Positions 11,069 through 23,186 of a DNA stretch of 64,000 nt are shown in pieces (within the stretch, counting starts at the first letter, position 1; each line of letters opens with the position of its first letter). A program made the position numbers and the translations under genes. The notes below the pieces were generated by a model, which did no database searches, was not told the origin of the DNA, and worked only from the letters and a program-made list of their open reading frames with translations. The stretch is from Apis mellifera (Eukaryota > Arthropoda > Insecta > Hymenoptera > Apidae): positions 9,786,501-9,850,500 of the forward strand of contig NC_037639.1 in the NCBI RefSeq assembly GCF_003254395.2, read 5' to 3'.

Positions 11069-13540
11069 AATTTTCCTTCGCGTCTCTTACAATTTTTTTT
11101 CCATTATAAAAAAGCACCTTCTCAGGCGAATCCCTTTTCGAATCTTCTTTTTATTTTGGAGTAAATTTTTCCTCGCGAGCGACGAAAGGAAAACGAAAAA
11201 CTTGGCATCTTTAAAATAGAATGTTACGCGTTAGAGATTGCCAATTAATTGCGAAAGAAATGTTTAAATCCAGGAATTTGAGAAGGAGATTGAATGAAAT
11301 TCGAAATTCTCGAATTGTCAAGAAATGTTAATGATACGGAGGGGGAGAAAAAAAAGAAGAAAATTTCTAATTTTCGAGAGAAACGATTCCGAATTTTCAA
11401 TTCGATGCATTCGAATATGATTTTCGAATTTATCTTTTCCCTTTCGTCCATCTGAATAATCGGATTTTATCTTAAAATTTCAAAACTTTCTTTCTTCTGG
11501 TGACAATGATCTTTTGCAGAATAATCACAGTTAATGAAAATTTACTTTTCTCTTCACGATGATCCTTTCAACGAATATTTGATCGACGGAGTAAATTTTT
11601 CCAAAACATCGGCACGCTCGTGCATCAAAAGCCGTAATAATTAATCAGATGAGAGAACACAAACGTTTGTGTAATGCGATTTTAATTGCGAATAAACTGG
11701 CGCCAATTATAATTCTTTCTTCTCTTAGAGAGAACGAAACGTTCACTGCGGCTCTAATTATAAAATACACAAGATAGGATTTCAGCTTCGTAAACATAAT
11801 AAAAAAGAGCTCGAAATTAATATCACATTAATTATTCCAATTATTAAATTAAATTTAAACGTCGCTTTATATATCATACAATTCTTCTTTTTTGAGAGAA
11901 CGAATTAAATCCCAAGTAAAATTCTTCGTCTTCCAAATTTCAGATATCCGAGAAACCAAAAGTCGATTTTATCCCTCCTTTTAACAATCCTCTATTTTCC
12001 ACCCGATTCGCGACACTTCCACCCGAATATAACGAGATAAACTCGATTACGAGCAACTTCGATTGACGAAGAAATCGCGAATGTGATTATTCTCGAGCGT
12101 CTCCGCGCGCGCGAAAGTTCGTTAAAGGATAATTTGCGATAAATCGGCGAAAATTCTGATAACCATCGAAATGTCACGAAATATGGTTGTACTTATCCAC
12201 TCGTAAACCCTTCGAGATTGTTATTCGAGAAATTGAACGAATTGTGTCGTTCGAAAGTGTGGATGGAATGCCGTGGAAAGGAAGGAAGAGCAACGTTGTT
12301 GAAGGCTTAACCGATTCGATCCTAATTTTCACGTCGATCCTCGATTCGTCGAAATTTGAAAGGAAAGAAGAGAAGAGGAAGGATACTTTTTCCTCCCTTT
12401 TCAACCACTTTTAACTATTTTCTTTATATCGAATTTAGAGAATTTAGATTAATCGGAAATCGATTAATTTCGAAGAATCTTAAAGGATGCGTTCAGTTAC
12501 AAAATAAATCCAATTACTCTACGCTCGAATAACAAGCGTACGAATTAACATTAAACTTCATTTCACCGGCGCCTATCTAAATTTAATCTGGGATGCAATT
12601 TATCCACGCATCACCGTGTAATTCCCCCCCGCTGATACCTTCAGAAAAACTCGCGCCACAACACCTTTCCTTCCCTTCCGTTCGAGCCTCGCTTCCCCTC
12701 TTCCCACTAATCACTCGGCCCGGCCACGATAACGCTGAACGCGGCGTAATTAACGGCGTGTAATCGGAGGGAGGGTCGGTTTCATTCATTCTTCCATCGT
12801 TACACCGTGCGTACGCCCGATCGATCTCGAGTGTCGCGTGCCATCGTACACACCTCTCGTGTATGATAATCAACCGTTCGATATTGACCTGCATTCAGGG
12901 GGAGGAAGAAGGGAGAGAGGCGCAAACTCTGTTTTCTACGATTCTTCTACGAGTCTATGATTCTTTGAACGTTGCAAGGGAAAAATTGGAGCTCGAATTG
13001 GAGTATTATTCGTGTATGGGATTAGGCCGATCGATACTTGTGCGAGTAAAAATAAGAAAAGAACATAGATCGAAACATAGGTCTTCCGCAAACCTGTTTT
13101 ATTATCACGCTTTATTACCACGAAAAGGAAGTTTACGTTTCCATTTCCAAAGGGAAATTGAATTTATCACTCCCCCTCCAATTTCATCTTTATCTTCTGC
13201 TCTGGAAGCGCGGAAGTGAAATGCGCTGTTAATCCTTCCTGTTCTGATTCTTGCCGCTAATTGACGTTTGAACTTCATCGCTATTCCTCGCAGACAGAGT
13301 TGGATATTTAATCCGTGAATCGAAGTGATTTTGAAGTTAAAAATTTGGAATGAAGTTACTTCGAGTAATTACTTATTAAAATTCTCGTCACGTTTTGAAC
13401 AATAAATCATCAAAGTGATATCTTTTTCTTATTTTCACTCGTAGAATATATTCTCGTGCACAGTTTGATCGTTTAATCCGGAGACAATCCTTGTATATTA
13501 CGATCATAACGATGCACTGTATTCCTCCGACGTTCTATTA
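11069..13540. other. AT-rich DNA without supported genes
   Basis: The stretch is mostly AT-rich, with short open frames and frequent TTCGAA and AATT words. A CpG-richer patch occurs at about 12640-12860. Nothing with paired splice sites or recognisable protein content was found. Confidence 0.65.
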
Positions 13541-14013
13541 ATTGACTTATTCCACTTGCCTGACAAATGACTGATCTATACTTGTTTGATAATAGTAACG
13601 CAGCTTTACCATTTGTCCGGCCGTAAAAGCCTCCTTTCTACCGATTGCCTTAGTCCGACGACAAATGATTGATCCACAATATTTATCGGATGGATAAACT
13701 GACCCGTGTTACTCGCCTGACAAACGACCGACTTACACTACTCATTTAACTACGACTGTATCCCCAGCGATGGAGAAAATTTAATAGTTGAAGCTACGAA
13801 TAAACTTTGGATAAATTACTTCAATAATCTATTCTTCAAAAACAATATCGAATAATTGTACTGATCGAGATTAACTAACGAGGAAAAGCGAATAAATAAT
13901 TAATCGAAGTAACTTTATTCGAAATTGTCAACTGGTTACTTTTTCAACGAGCTAATATCCTCTCTCGTTCTCCTTGTCTGACAAATAACCAACAAATGAT
14001 TGACTTATTCTAT
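13541..14013. repeat. Degenerate interspersed repeat around TGACAAATGA
   Basis: A motif close to CTGACAAATGAYTGAYYYA recurs at about 13559-13578, 13656-13675, 13717-13736 and, with an internal duplication, 13977-14010. The copies are followed by similar AT-rich tails (ACTTG, CAATA, ACTAC, TTATTC), and some are preceded by CTTGCC, CTCGC or CCTTGTC. Spacing is irregular (about 98, 60 and 260 bp). It looks like an old diverged minisatellite, or a cluster of related binding sites. No open frame accounts for it. Confidence 0.5.
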
Positions 14014-14293
14014 TCGTTCAACCATCATATTCCATTTCTAATTTTTCCCCTCCAGGATTAACAATCAAGATAGACCAGACGGTCTAATCGTATCCAGGTG
14101 TCGTGCGGATAGAGCGCATTAAGGGGCGAAACGAGAGAATAATGCCGGTTGGCATAAGTGGTATAACCGTGTAAAGGGCTCGTTCGTAATTGCTGTAAAA
14201 ACGATATGATTACAACAGGAGGAGCGTAATTGCATTACATACTACGCATTGCTCGCTACGCATGAAATAATGGGGGCTGCGTCTCTTCTCTTA

Positions 14294-14475
14294 TACAGAG
14301 TGTGCAAAATTTCAGAAAAACGTAATTCCATTCTTTTTATTATCGAATATAATAATTCGAAATTAACTCAAGATCGATGAATCTAAGGAGATTTTGCAAC
14401 ATTCGTGGACAAAGAAATTTTACATCGCCGCTCGTATAATCCCCTTCAACTATCCTTTTCCTCAAACACCCTGTA
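14294..14475. mobile_element. Short Tc1/mariner-like remnant or MITE
   Basis: TA flanks (14294-14295 and 14474-14475) bracket a 178-bp segment that begins CAGAGTGT and ends ACACCCTG. These ends are inverted repeats with one mismatch (TATACAG plus RGTGT). TA target duplication and a CAG start are typical of the Tc1/mariner superfamily. The interior is AT-rich and encodes nothing recognisable. A unit at 3296-3644 shares the CAGGGTGT end. From memory, TACAGGGTGT-type ends are frequent in insect interspersed repeats. Confidence 0.5.
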
Positions 14476-15604
14476 TACTCGCGTGCGCGCGTAAAAAGGG
14501 TGAGTGGAAAGGGGTTGTGTATAGCCGCCGTTTGTAGCTGCGCCGGAGTTATGGCCAATAAACCACGCACGCACGAATATAACTGTCGGTCGAGCGCGCG
14601 CGGATGGAAAAAGAGGAAGAGGAGGAATATCTCCCCTCCCCCCTGTTCCTCGAGGACAAGGGTTCTTCCCCGGCCGCGATAAATGAATATTTAATCTATC
14701 TTCTCGCGTGGATGTAACTAATTTGAAGGTAGCCGGGTCGGCCGGCCGGCCCTCTTAAGCGGCCCCGGTAAATCTCCCAAGTTCTCACCCCTCTTCAAGG
14801 GTTGGGACGTAACCTCGACACCACGGTGTCGTCGTCGATCAACCCTCTCCCTCTCTTTCTTCCGCGTCCAACCTATCCGCGCGGATTCATTCGGTATTCC
14901 ATTCGTGGCACGCTCCCCCGCCGCGTGAAATTCGCCTCCCCATTGTTCTTTTCGATCATATTCACCGCCACTTGGGGACCCCGCCATTGTCCTTAACTCG
15001 ATATTAATTATCGCGTCGTTAACCGGGGGGAGATATTGTCCGAGTTAACCTGCTTCGTTTCTGAATAAATAAAACTGCGGCTCCGGGGACAATGGAGGGT
15101 AGATAATACGTTTCCCTTTTTTTTGTTTTTTTCTTTTTTATGAGAGATACAGAGAGACTGTTCCGAGTCTCCCTTTCTTTCCTTTTTCTCGCTTCTGGTC
15201 GAGATTTCGCTTCTGGAAAAATCTTTGCGTGACGGAAAACCTCGACGAAAGGAAAGGGAAAAGTGGAGAGAGAAGGGGTAAGTTTATCGGTGTATTAATT
15301 CGAATTACGTATGTGTGTGTGTGAGAGAGAGTAAAAACTCAGGAGAGGGAGACTGTTTTAGCAAATATTCGCAATCGTTAAATTTCCTGGAACAACTCGG
15401 TACGTGTTAATAGAAAAGGGAGGCTTATCTTTTCCCAACCGGTCGTTAACGAGTCTCGCCGTATCTGACGCTTGAACGGGGCGATTCTGGATACGGTTGA
15501 TGACGGAAAAAGGCGAAATAAAATAATATTCCCCTTAATAATGGGTCGAGTGAAACGGCAATGGCCGGGAGACGAATTGAGCCTTGCCCTTCGCTACCCT
15601 CTCT
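14476..15604. other. No supported gene; GC-richer patch
   Basis: Positions 14500-15000 are GC-richer, with a GGCCGGCCGGCC palindrome near 14738-14749 and open frames on both strands through CpG content. A near-consensus donor (AAGGG|GTAAGTTT) lies at about 15277 without a convincing exon upstream. A short GT/GA microsatellite lies at 15312-15330. Confidence 0.55.
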
Positions 15605-15627
15605 CTCGAGGACGTTACGTCCTCGAG
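15605..15627. repeat. 23-bp palindrome with one central unpaired base
   Basis: The arms CTCGAGGACGT and ACGTCCTCGAG are exact reverse complements around a single T. One wobble and one further pair extend it outward. It is cruciform-prone or a symmetric binding site. No gene is associated. Confidence 0.75.
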
Positions 15628-17822
15628 GGCCGTAAATTCCGCCCCTCCTGGAAATACGAGCATCCACGGGACGTGGATCTTAAGTTTATCGTTCAAAAAT
15701 CAATCTCTACCAATAATCTCCACCAATTCTTCCTCGCCAATCATCTCTCAGATTCCTCCCCTTAATTTAAGAAAACACCCCGTCTTGTTCGTATCTTTTT
15801 AGAGAAATAATTTTCCATTCCAGAGTGAAATGACGACTTCCTTTCTCTCTCTGATTATTTCGCGAGATCACGGATGTCGCGATAATTGCAAAGTTTCTCC
15901 GGATCCTGTTCCTTTTCGGCGTGAAAGACAGACAGAGAGAGGGGAGAGGAAATGAGCGCGATATCGCGTAATTATTGCTCGGTTTTGAGGGTGGGAACCG
16001 CACGGATTCTTCCTTTTCAAAGCTTGTAGGAGATAATCTTGAAACAGGAGGTTTGTCTAATAACTCGGTGCGTCAAAAGGATAGCTTCCGCTTCATTAAG
16101 CCTCTCGAAAACTTGCCGGTTGATTAAGACGGATGCCGTGCTCGTCATGGATCATTCTCTATGGGGCTATTGGACAGCTAGCTACGCATTCATACGATCA
16201 TTCATGGATCGTGATATAGATACGAGTTGATAGTTACGATACAAGCTCACGAATCCAAAGTGGTTCAAAGTGGTAGATGATGGACATTCCTCTTCGTAAC
16301 TGCAACAAAAAGTTTATAATTTATAGTTGTGTTCACGAACGACCCAATTTCTTAGCGAATTATTCAAAATGATAGATCCTTTCCTCTTCATAACACAAGA
16401 AAAATTATAACAAATGAAATTACTGTGGGCCTATTTTTTAACGATGAATGAAAATTTTAGAATGGATATCGTATTTTTGTAAATATAATGATCCATAAGG
16501 TAATCGAATATCCCCCTTCGAGCCATAATTCTTCGGCCGTATAGGAAAAATTAAAAGATTAATACGAATACCCCGTTTACGAGCTTATAAATTTTCTATC
16601 ATAGCACACACACAGCGGTTACAACCTTTTCAATTCTGTTTCATAGAATTTTAACGGGGAGAGAAGGAGTATTTTAGAAAGCCGTCTTTTCCGCGAGATT
16701 GTCCGGATAGAGAAAAATCTGAATAGATCCTTTCGCTCCGGATAATTCCTTGGAATACATACCCTGATCTTAAAGCAAAGAGAGCGGAGGGATCGTTTTT
16801 TTACCAATTTCGATTCTCTTCAACCCGATGCGAAATTAGCGAGTTCTTTTGAAAGGTAATGAAAATTCCTCGATCGTCGCAATTCTTAAACCGTTACAAC
16901 CGTCGTCGTCTCTCTCTCCTCCCCCCTCCGCTAAGGGACGAGAGCTATTCGTCTTCCCAAGTTTTCCACGCCACCTTCCCCTCCTGCATCGATCCTCTTT
17001 CTTATTCCTTTTCATTCCTTTTCCGCTTTTCATTGTTCCAACGTTCTCTTTCTCTTTCACTCTCGCGTGAAAATCCTCGCGCTGTTGAAGAAAGAAGAGT
17101 AACACGAAAGAGTAAAATTTTATCGAGCAGGATAGTAAGACTTTGGCGATCGTGAAACGAGCAGAAGAGTCTTGATACTGCATGCATTATGTATAGGTCT
17201 CCGTGCAACGCCACTTGCGCGCTTTGGCACGCGAACGAATTTACACGATTTAACGAATCTTTTTCTCAATCTTGGATCGAACTCTTCTTTGTTTTCTTGT
17301 TTCTTTGAGATCAAATTTTTATAAAGCTCGTATAATCTTCTTTATCCTCCTTCCTATATATTTCTCAAGTATATCATTTTATATCTACTTTTAATTCGTT
17401 CAATAAACTTTTGACAAAAATTTGTATTAATGTGATTATAAAATTCGAAATACCAGATATTATTATTTGTATAATTATTATTTGTATTAAGGAAGTGGAA
17501 GAAATTGCCTTTTTGTCCACAGCAATATTTCCAATCCTCAATATTCGCGCAATATTGATAGCCACCCCTTTCTCTGCGCGAGAAAGAAGCTCCGTCCCGT
17601 TGTGCCACTTTCACTCTACGAAATTCAAATTTGCGCGCCTAATTTTCGAGAACGAATAATCAAAATTTTCAGATGCAAAGTGGCTCCTCTCGTAATCCCG
17701 TGGCGCGAGAAATTCCCTCACCCTTCGGCGAAACAAGAACGAAACTCGATTCCACGCGCTTCATACACTCGTGTATGTGCGTGTGTACCTATATTTCTCT
17801 TTCTTTTCCTTTCTCTCGTCCA
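15628..17822. other. No supported gene
   Basis: This is AT-rich DNA at 16200-16800 and 17290-17480 with GC-richer islands between. Minor features are CACACACA near 16605 and CT-rich DNA near 16900-17060. Nothing coding is convincing. Confidence 0.6.
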
Positions 17823-17872
17823 TCCTTTTTCCCTCCTTTCCTTCTTCCCTTTCCTTCTCCTTCTTCTTTTCC
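17823..17872 (+). repeat. 50-base homopyrimidine tract
   Basis: This uninterrupted C/T run is a low-complexity tract. It lies just upstream of a 3' splice-site-like CGTCAG (17886-17891), so it could act as an unusually long polypyrimidine tract for the candidate exon that follows. Confidence 0.85.
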
Positions 17873-17891
17873 ATTAAATTCGTTTCGTCAG

Positions 17892-18019
17892 TTATGAAAG
17901 ATTCCCTCGTTTCCACGCGTCTTCGGAGGTTGCCGACATCCAACATCAGAGCCTTGAGGAGGGATATTCTCGAGGAACAACGCGTGCCCTCCGGGGCCGG
18001 TAGAGAAAGTTTCCACTAA
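17892..18019 (+). CDS. Candidate terminal coding exon
   Basis: After a 50-base pyrimidine run and a CAG acceptor, one frame stays open for 42 codons to a TAA at 18017-18019. An AATAAA poly(A)-type signal follows at 18029-18034. The peptide starts MKDSLVSTRLRRLPTSNIRA, is Arg- and Leu-rich with mixed charge, and uses GC-ending codons more than its surroundings. No domain is recognised. Acceptor, open frame, stop and AATAAA in the right order make a last exon conceivable, but AATAAA is frequent in AT-rich DNA and only transcript data could decide. Confidence 0.2.
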
Positions 18020-21000
18020 GTACGGTTAAATAAATCAACGGGCGCATTGCGTGCAAGCTTTAAAACGAGTTTTTAATTTAAACGTATCCCGGCGCAAATA
18101 CGTAATTTCCATGATTTAGCGGTGTTCTTCTTCTCCGTTTCCTTTTTTCTCTCTCTCTCTTTCTCTCCCATTTTTCTATTCTTCTCTCTTTTTTTTTTCC
18201 TTCCCACTTTTCCCACTCCTTTCTTTTCTCTCGACCCTCTTCGGGGTTGAATAAAATTGAAAACGAATCTTTGGAAGGGGAGAAGAGAGAGGATGGAGGA
18301 CGAGTTGCTGGATATTTAAGATAATGGGGGGACGGGTACGGCGTTACATTCATAGACGATTACTTAAAACTTTCGAACGATTATGGCCGCGATACGTTAA
18401 CGCCGGCTACTGTTTTCATCCCCTTATAGGATAGCATAAAGAAAAAGAGGGGAACAGCCGTAAAGAGTCGTTTGTACCATTAAATTTGCCGCTCCCTTTC
18501 CCTCTCTCCTTTTTTTCCCGAGTTTTTTTTCACTCTTAATGTAACACGCTCAAACCTATGAAATCCAAAACTTGTATACGATTCATCCATGACAGGCAGA
18601 ATATTTTAAGAATTTTCTCTAATCCAATTATTGTCAAAGAAAAGTTACAAGAATGCTATTCCATGCGACCGAATTAAACGAATCAATCATCTTAGATTTT
18701 CATCGAGAGAAAACAAAGTACCATTCACTGGAAAAAATGGCCATGGACGCACTCGAAGAAAAGATGATCTTAAAATTACTCTTTTCGTCCACGATGAAAA
18801 TTCACAAGTGTATGTATGATTGACAGATGATGAGAACGCTTCGAAACCCGCGTATCCTTCGATATTAAAAAAAAAAGAAAGAAAGAGAAGAAGAAAAAGA
18901 GAAAGAGAAGGGAATGCAAAAAAGGACGCGTGTCGGATCGGGTAATTTGCAGTTACACGGAGATCGGACAATAGCTGCGGCCGATCCCCCTAACGCGGGG
19001 GACGCGAAATGTTAAGCAATTTCTCCGGCTGATTTCAATTTCAAATTAACGCGTTCCCCATGCAAATTAACGCGGATCGGTGGTGCTGCGTCAATATTCA
19101 TCGGCGGTCGTAAGCGGGTTACGGATTTTTCTCGCGCGACCTCCCCTCCCTCTCTCCACAACTTCCCTCCCTCCCTCCCTTCCATCGTCTTTCCCTGCCG
19201 CTTTCCGTGCACGCGATCGGTCAGCCCTGAACCGATCCAAAATATCACGTAATACCGATAGTCTGGGGGTATTTCTGCAAGCCGACGATTTGCGCGAATG
19301 GGTTAATTACCATCGAGATTGACTCGAGTACAACTGTAATTAAGAGGAAGCTCGGGCTTTGAGGGGGACGGACGGATAGGGACCGATCGTGATCACTGGA
19401 ATCGTGACGGTGGAAGGGGTGGTTGAAGATGGAGCCGGTGCAAAGGCGGATACCAGAGACAGAGAGAGAGAGGGAGGAAGAGGGAGAGAGATCGGTGACT
19501 TATTTGCATGTAATAGGTCGAGAGTCTGACTCGATAACGAGATCGAATCGACGATCGTTTCCCCTCAAATGCGCCTTTTTTTTTATTTCGGTCACACTTA
19601 TTTTCTACCTCTCCCCCCCGCTTTGCCACGCTTCGTCACGCTCGCTGAATATTCATATACCATAGGTCGAAATAGAATTAGCCGGCGAGTTATTAGCCCG
19701 TGAATTAACGTTATTCACGAGAAGGGGGGAGGTATATCCGCTCTTGCTTCGATCCAGATTAATCTGTTTATCATACGTGTGCATATATATATATACGCGA
19801 TCATTATCGTAGAAACGATTCGTGGAATGAATGGAAGAGTCTCTCTCTGTCTCTCTCAAAGATCGAGAATCGGTTCATTATGTGTGACCGAGTGTGCATT
19901 TAAACCGGGCGCGCTTTTCATCCGCGGATGTCGAGATCTCGAGGACCAAATCCGATTTAACCTTTTTTGCGCTTTTCACCCCTTCCTTTCTCTTCGTTCC
20001 GTGCTCGGAACCGACTCGTTTCATCGTTTGAAACACGCGCTTGCAAAGAAAAAAAAAAAAAAAGAAAAGCGGGAGTTGTAAGTTAAAAAGCCGAAGAAGC
20101 TGGCCAGGGTGAAAGAGAAACGGGGGAGGGGCGGGGGGAATCTGCATGAACTCGAGGCTTTAAGTGGGTCTAGAACGAAATTCATCGCGGGAATCGAGAG
20201 AGAAAAAGTGAGAGGAGGAGGGAGAAGGGATCGTACCAGTTTGGTCGGGTTGGTTGAACTCAAAGAAAATCCTGATTCGCCCAGATGAAGAACGCACGGC
20301 TCCCGACTTTTTGATTCCTATCCCATCTCTCTCCACGTCCTGCTTTCCTTCTAATCGTGTTTCCGCGCCTTTTTGTTTTATCCTTGCTCTTTTCTTTTCT
20401 CTCTCTCTCTCTTTCTTTCTTTCTTCTTCACTGTTTCCTTCGTCTCTGTTGGTCGATTCCGAGGGCTCGTAGTTTTCTCGTCGAACGTGACGTCGTCGAT
20501 GGGGGAAAATGGAGGAAACTGAGGAAAGGTTGAAACGAGGTTCTCGCGAATAAGGAAATAATTAGAGTGCTCTATTTCGAGTTCTTCTCTCACCGTCTTA
20601 ATTTCCTGCTCACGATACTTCCTCTTTCGATACGTTTTCACAGGGTGGAATGGCGGATGCACCGAGTTTCGTCCGAATTGTTCCTTAATTTTTCGAATCG
20701 AGCTGCTTCCAAACCAGAAGCGGAAGCGGAACGATAATAGTTTTTCTTTTTTAAATGCACTAATAAATAATCGATCAAAGTAGAGGAATAGATACATACA
20801 AAGTTTCCGTGTGTGTTGCATTCAAAAATTAATCTTTCAAAAATATCCCTCCCCTTTTTGACCGATATTTCGACGAAATAAAATATTCGAAACCAGCTTT
20901 AGCGACCCTTCATTAGGTCATCGTACCGCGCTTCAAATTCTATAACGGACTTCCAATTTTCCTCGATCAGTGCTATTTAGCAAAACAGATTCGACGCGAG

Positions 21001-23155
21001 CATCGGCCGATAACAAACGAAGGGATAAAGATCGAAATAACCCACCCTCCCCCCCCTTGGGCCAATAACTCCAACTAACCCTTCAATTCTTCCAACGTTC
21101 CATGCATTCCATCCCGCCCTGCCCAATATTTCACCCTCATTTTTCCCTCGAATGCAGACGACAAAAATCAATACTCGAAATCCGCTGAAACGAATAAAAG
21201 AAGAAGGGAGGAGAGGGTGGTGGCGGTTGGTTGGAAAAAACAAAATACAGAGCGAGGGAAAAAAGTCCACAAACCGAAAAACGGAGAAAAAAATTGAATA
21301 TAGAAAACGAAAGAGAAAATAAGAAATAAGAAGAACCGGTATTAACACCAATTAACCTCGCATCTCGTGTTTTCTTCTTTTTTCATCGAGCGGAAAAACA
21401 AGGAGGGAAAAGCAGAGACAGAGAGAGACGTATCGTTCACCGTTGACGCGAAATGCGGTCATGTCGAGGCACCAAGATACCGCCTTTAGAAATTCCCGAT
21501 AAACTAGAATCGAGCATGACGCGGCTTCCCCGTAATAGATGCGCCCCCAACCTCTCCTCCCCCTTTCCCCTCCCCAAGTATCCAAGTATCGCGTGCCGCG
21601 ACCGGGGCGACGCATTTATGCAGCCTCTATGCGCTCGAGATCGTCGCCGGTGCTCGTCGTTTCGTGCTCGTCGTTTTCTACCCGTCCGCACGATCGCAGC
21701 TGCATCGTTTCGCGCCGCTAATCAAGCTTGATAGACGATCCCCGCCGATATTTCATAATATCGAAATTGTCCCGGGGAAATGCATCGGAGACTTTGCCTC
21801 CACCGGTTCCACCGCGTTAATGCGCGTTTTCTAAACGACCCTGGACGTAAAAAAAAAAGGAAAAAAAAAAAGAAAAATGCTCTCCCGTACAATGCCTCGG
21901 GCTGGCTACGATGTTTCGAAGATTCTTTCCGCTGGGGCGAGAGGGGCAGGGATCCGATGGGATTTGAAGTCGAGGGGGAGAGAGAGAGAAAAAAAAGAAT
22001 CGATGAATCGACGTAATTGGAGAACCGCGTAATTGGAATTTATCGGATCTGCGTGGACTCTCGGGAAGTTTTGCCGCGCGAAAGTTTTGACGGGAATTGA
22101 AAATGATCAACACGCGCGAATTTGCGAAATGGATGGATTCGTAGTTATCGCGGTTATCGCAGTTAAGCCTTGGCGTGAGGCGCGTGAACCCCTGTTCGGG
22201 GTCCATCGGCCACGGACTTTAATCACTTTTACTTGTCGTTATTATATACAGATTTTTTTTTAAACGAATTAGGAATGAGAGAACCTTTTCTTCTTTTCCT
22301 TTATTAGGATTTTAATCCTTCGTTGATTTTCGCGTTATTCGATATTACTCGTACATCATTCCCAAGCACATTATCGGATAAGGATGCGTGTGCTAACGAT
22401 GTAAATAGCACCTGGCCGCATCCCACAATTTATACAAAATTCCTCGTGCTCCAAATCGAAAATCTATAATATTCAAAAACCATCATTCACGAAGGGCGAA
22501 GAGGGAGGGGAAGAAGGATCGAAACGAAAAGTGGAGAGGAAGTAGAATTTCGTAAACGAGGGGAGGACGCGCGAGGCATTCGGAGAATGTTCGGAGGATG
22601 GGTTGGATCCCCGTTATCGCGGTGCGCGCACGAATCGAACGCATTCATAATGGAGTCGATCATCGCGCACTGTGTAAATTTCGTCGTCATTAGCCGCGTG
22701 TATATATTCAGGGCGAGCGGCAGCTTCGACGTCGTAATTCATCAGCGTGTACCGAGGCCACATTGTCGACCATAATTCATTCGTATCTTGGCCCACCGTG
22801 CAAACTATGCACCACGCTCCCGCGACTCGATACTTCCAAGAACGTTTTTGTTAATCGCGAATAAATTCATCGCTCTTATTTTGCTCTCTCGCCAGAGAAG
22901 GTAAGAAAAATTTTAAGGAAAAAAGTTTGAAAAAATCGAATCGAATATTTACGTTTTAAAACAAACGAATAATCCTCGTTCCAGAATTCCCTCGGCGATC
23001 GTTTAACCGTTTCCGAGATTCTTACCTCCACTTTATTATTATTACGATTATTCTCGGCTTTATCCTTCGTAATTTAGGCAAACGCGCGGAAATCGCACAG
23101 CTATGAATTTAAACGGAGAGCAGTTTCTCTGTCGCAACACCGCCCGAATACTCGA
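18020..23155. other. No supported gene; several low-complexity tracts
   Basis: The stretch contains CT-rich DNA at 18126-18232, a purine run at 18867-18914, CTCC repeats near 19138-19178, A-rich runs near 20046-20063 and 21848-21875, and CT microsatellites near 20399-20425. A good acceptor at about 20641-20643 is followed by a 14-codon open frame (GGMADAPSFVRIVP, then TAA), too short to call. A donor on each strand lies near 22900 (AGAAG|GTAAGA, +) and 23022 (GTGGAG|GTAAGA, -) without convincing partners. Confidence 0.55.
18867..18914 (+). repeat. 48-base homopurine tract
   Basis: The run is purine only, an A-block followed by GAAA, GAGAAG and AGAAAA units. It is simple sequence with no coding meaning. 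Confidence 0.85.
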
Positions 23156-23186
23156 CAATTTCTACAAATCCGTTTTGTAGAAATTG
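23156..23186. repeat. Hairpin: 13-bp perfect stem, 5-base loop
   Basis: CAATTTCTACAAA (23156-23168) pairs exactly with TTTGTAGAAATTG (23174-23186) around the loop TCCGT. After one A/G mismatch, three more pairs (one wobble) extend the stem. The total is too short for a typical 60-70 base microRNA precursor, and pairing does not continue farther. Possible roles are an RNA structure in a nascent transcript or a cruciform. There is no gene context. Confidence 0.8.

Noticed and set aside
20641..20690. Acceptor followed by GGMADAPSFVRIVP and a stop
   Set aside because: Only 14 codons with no poly(A) signal, donor or homology. It cannot be separated from chance.
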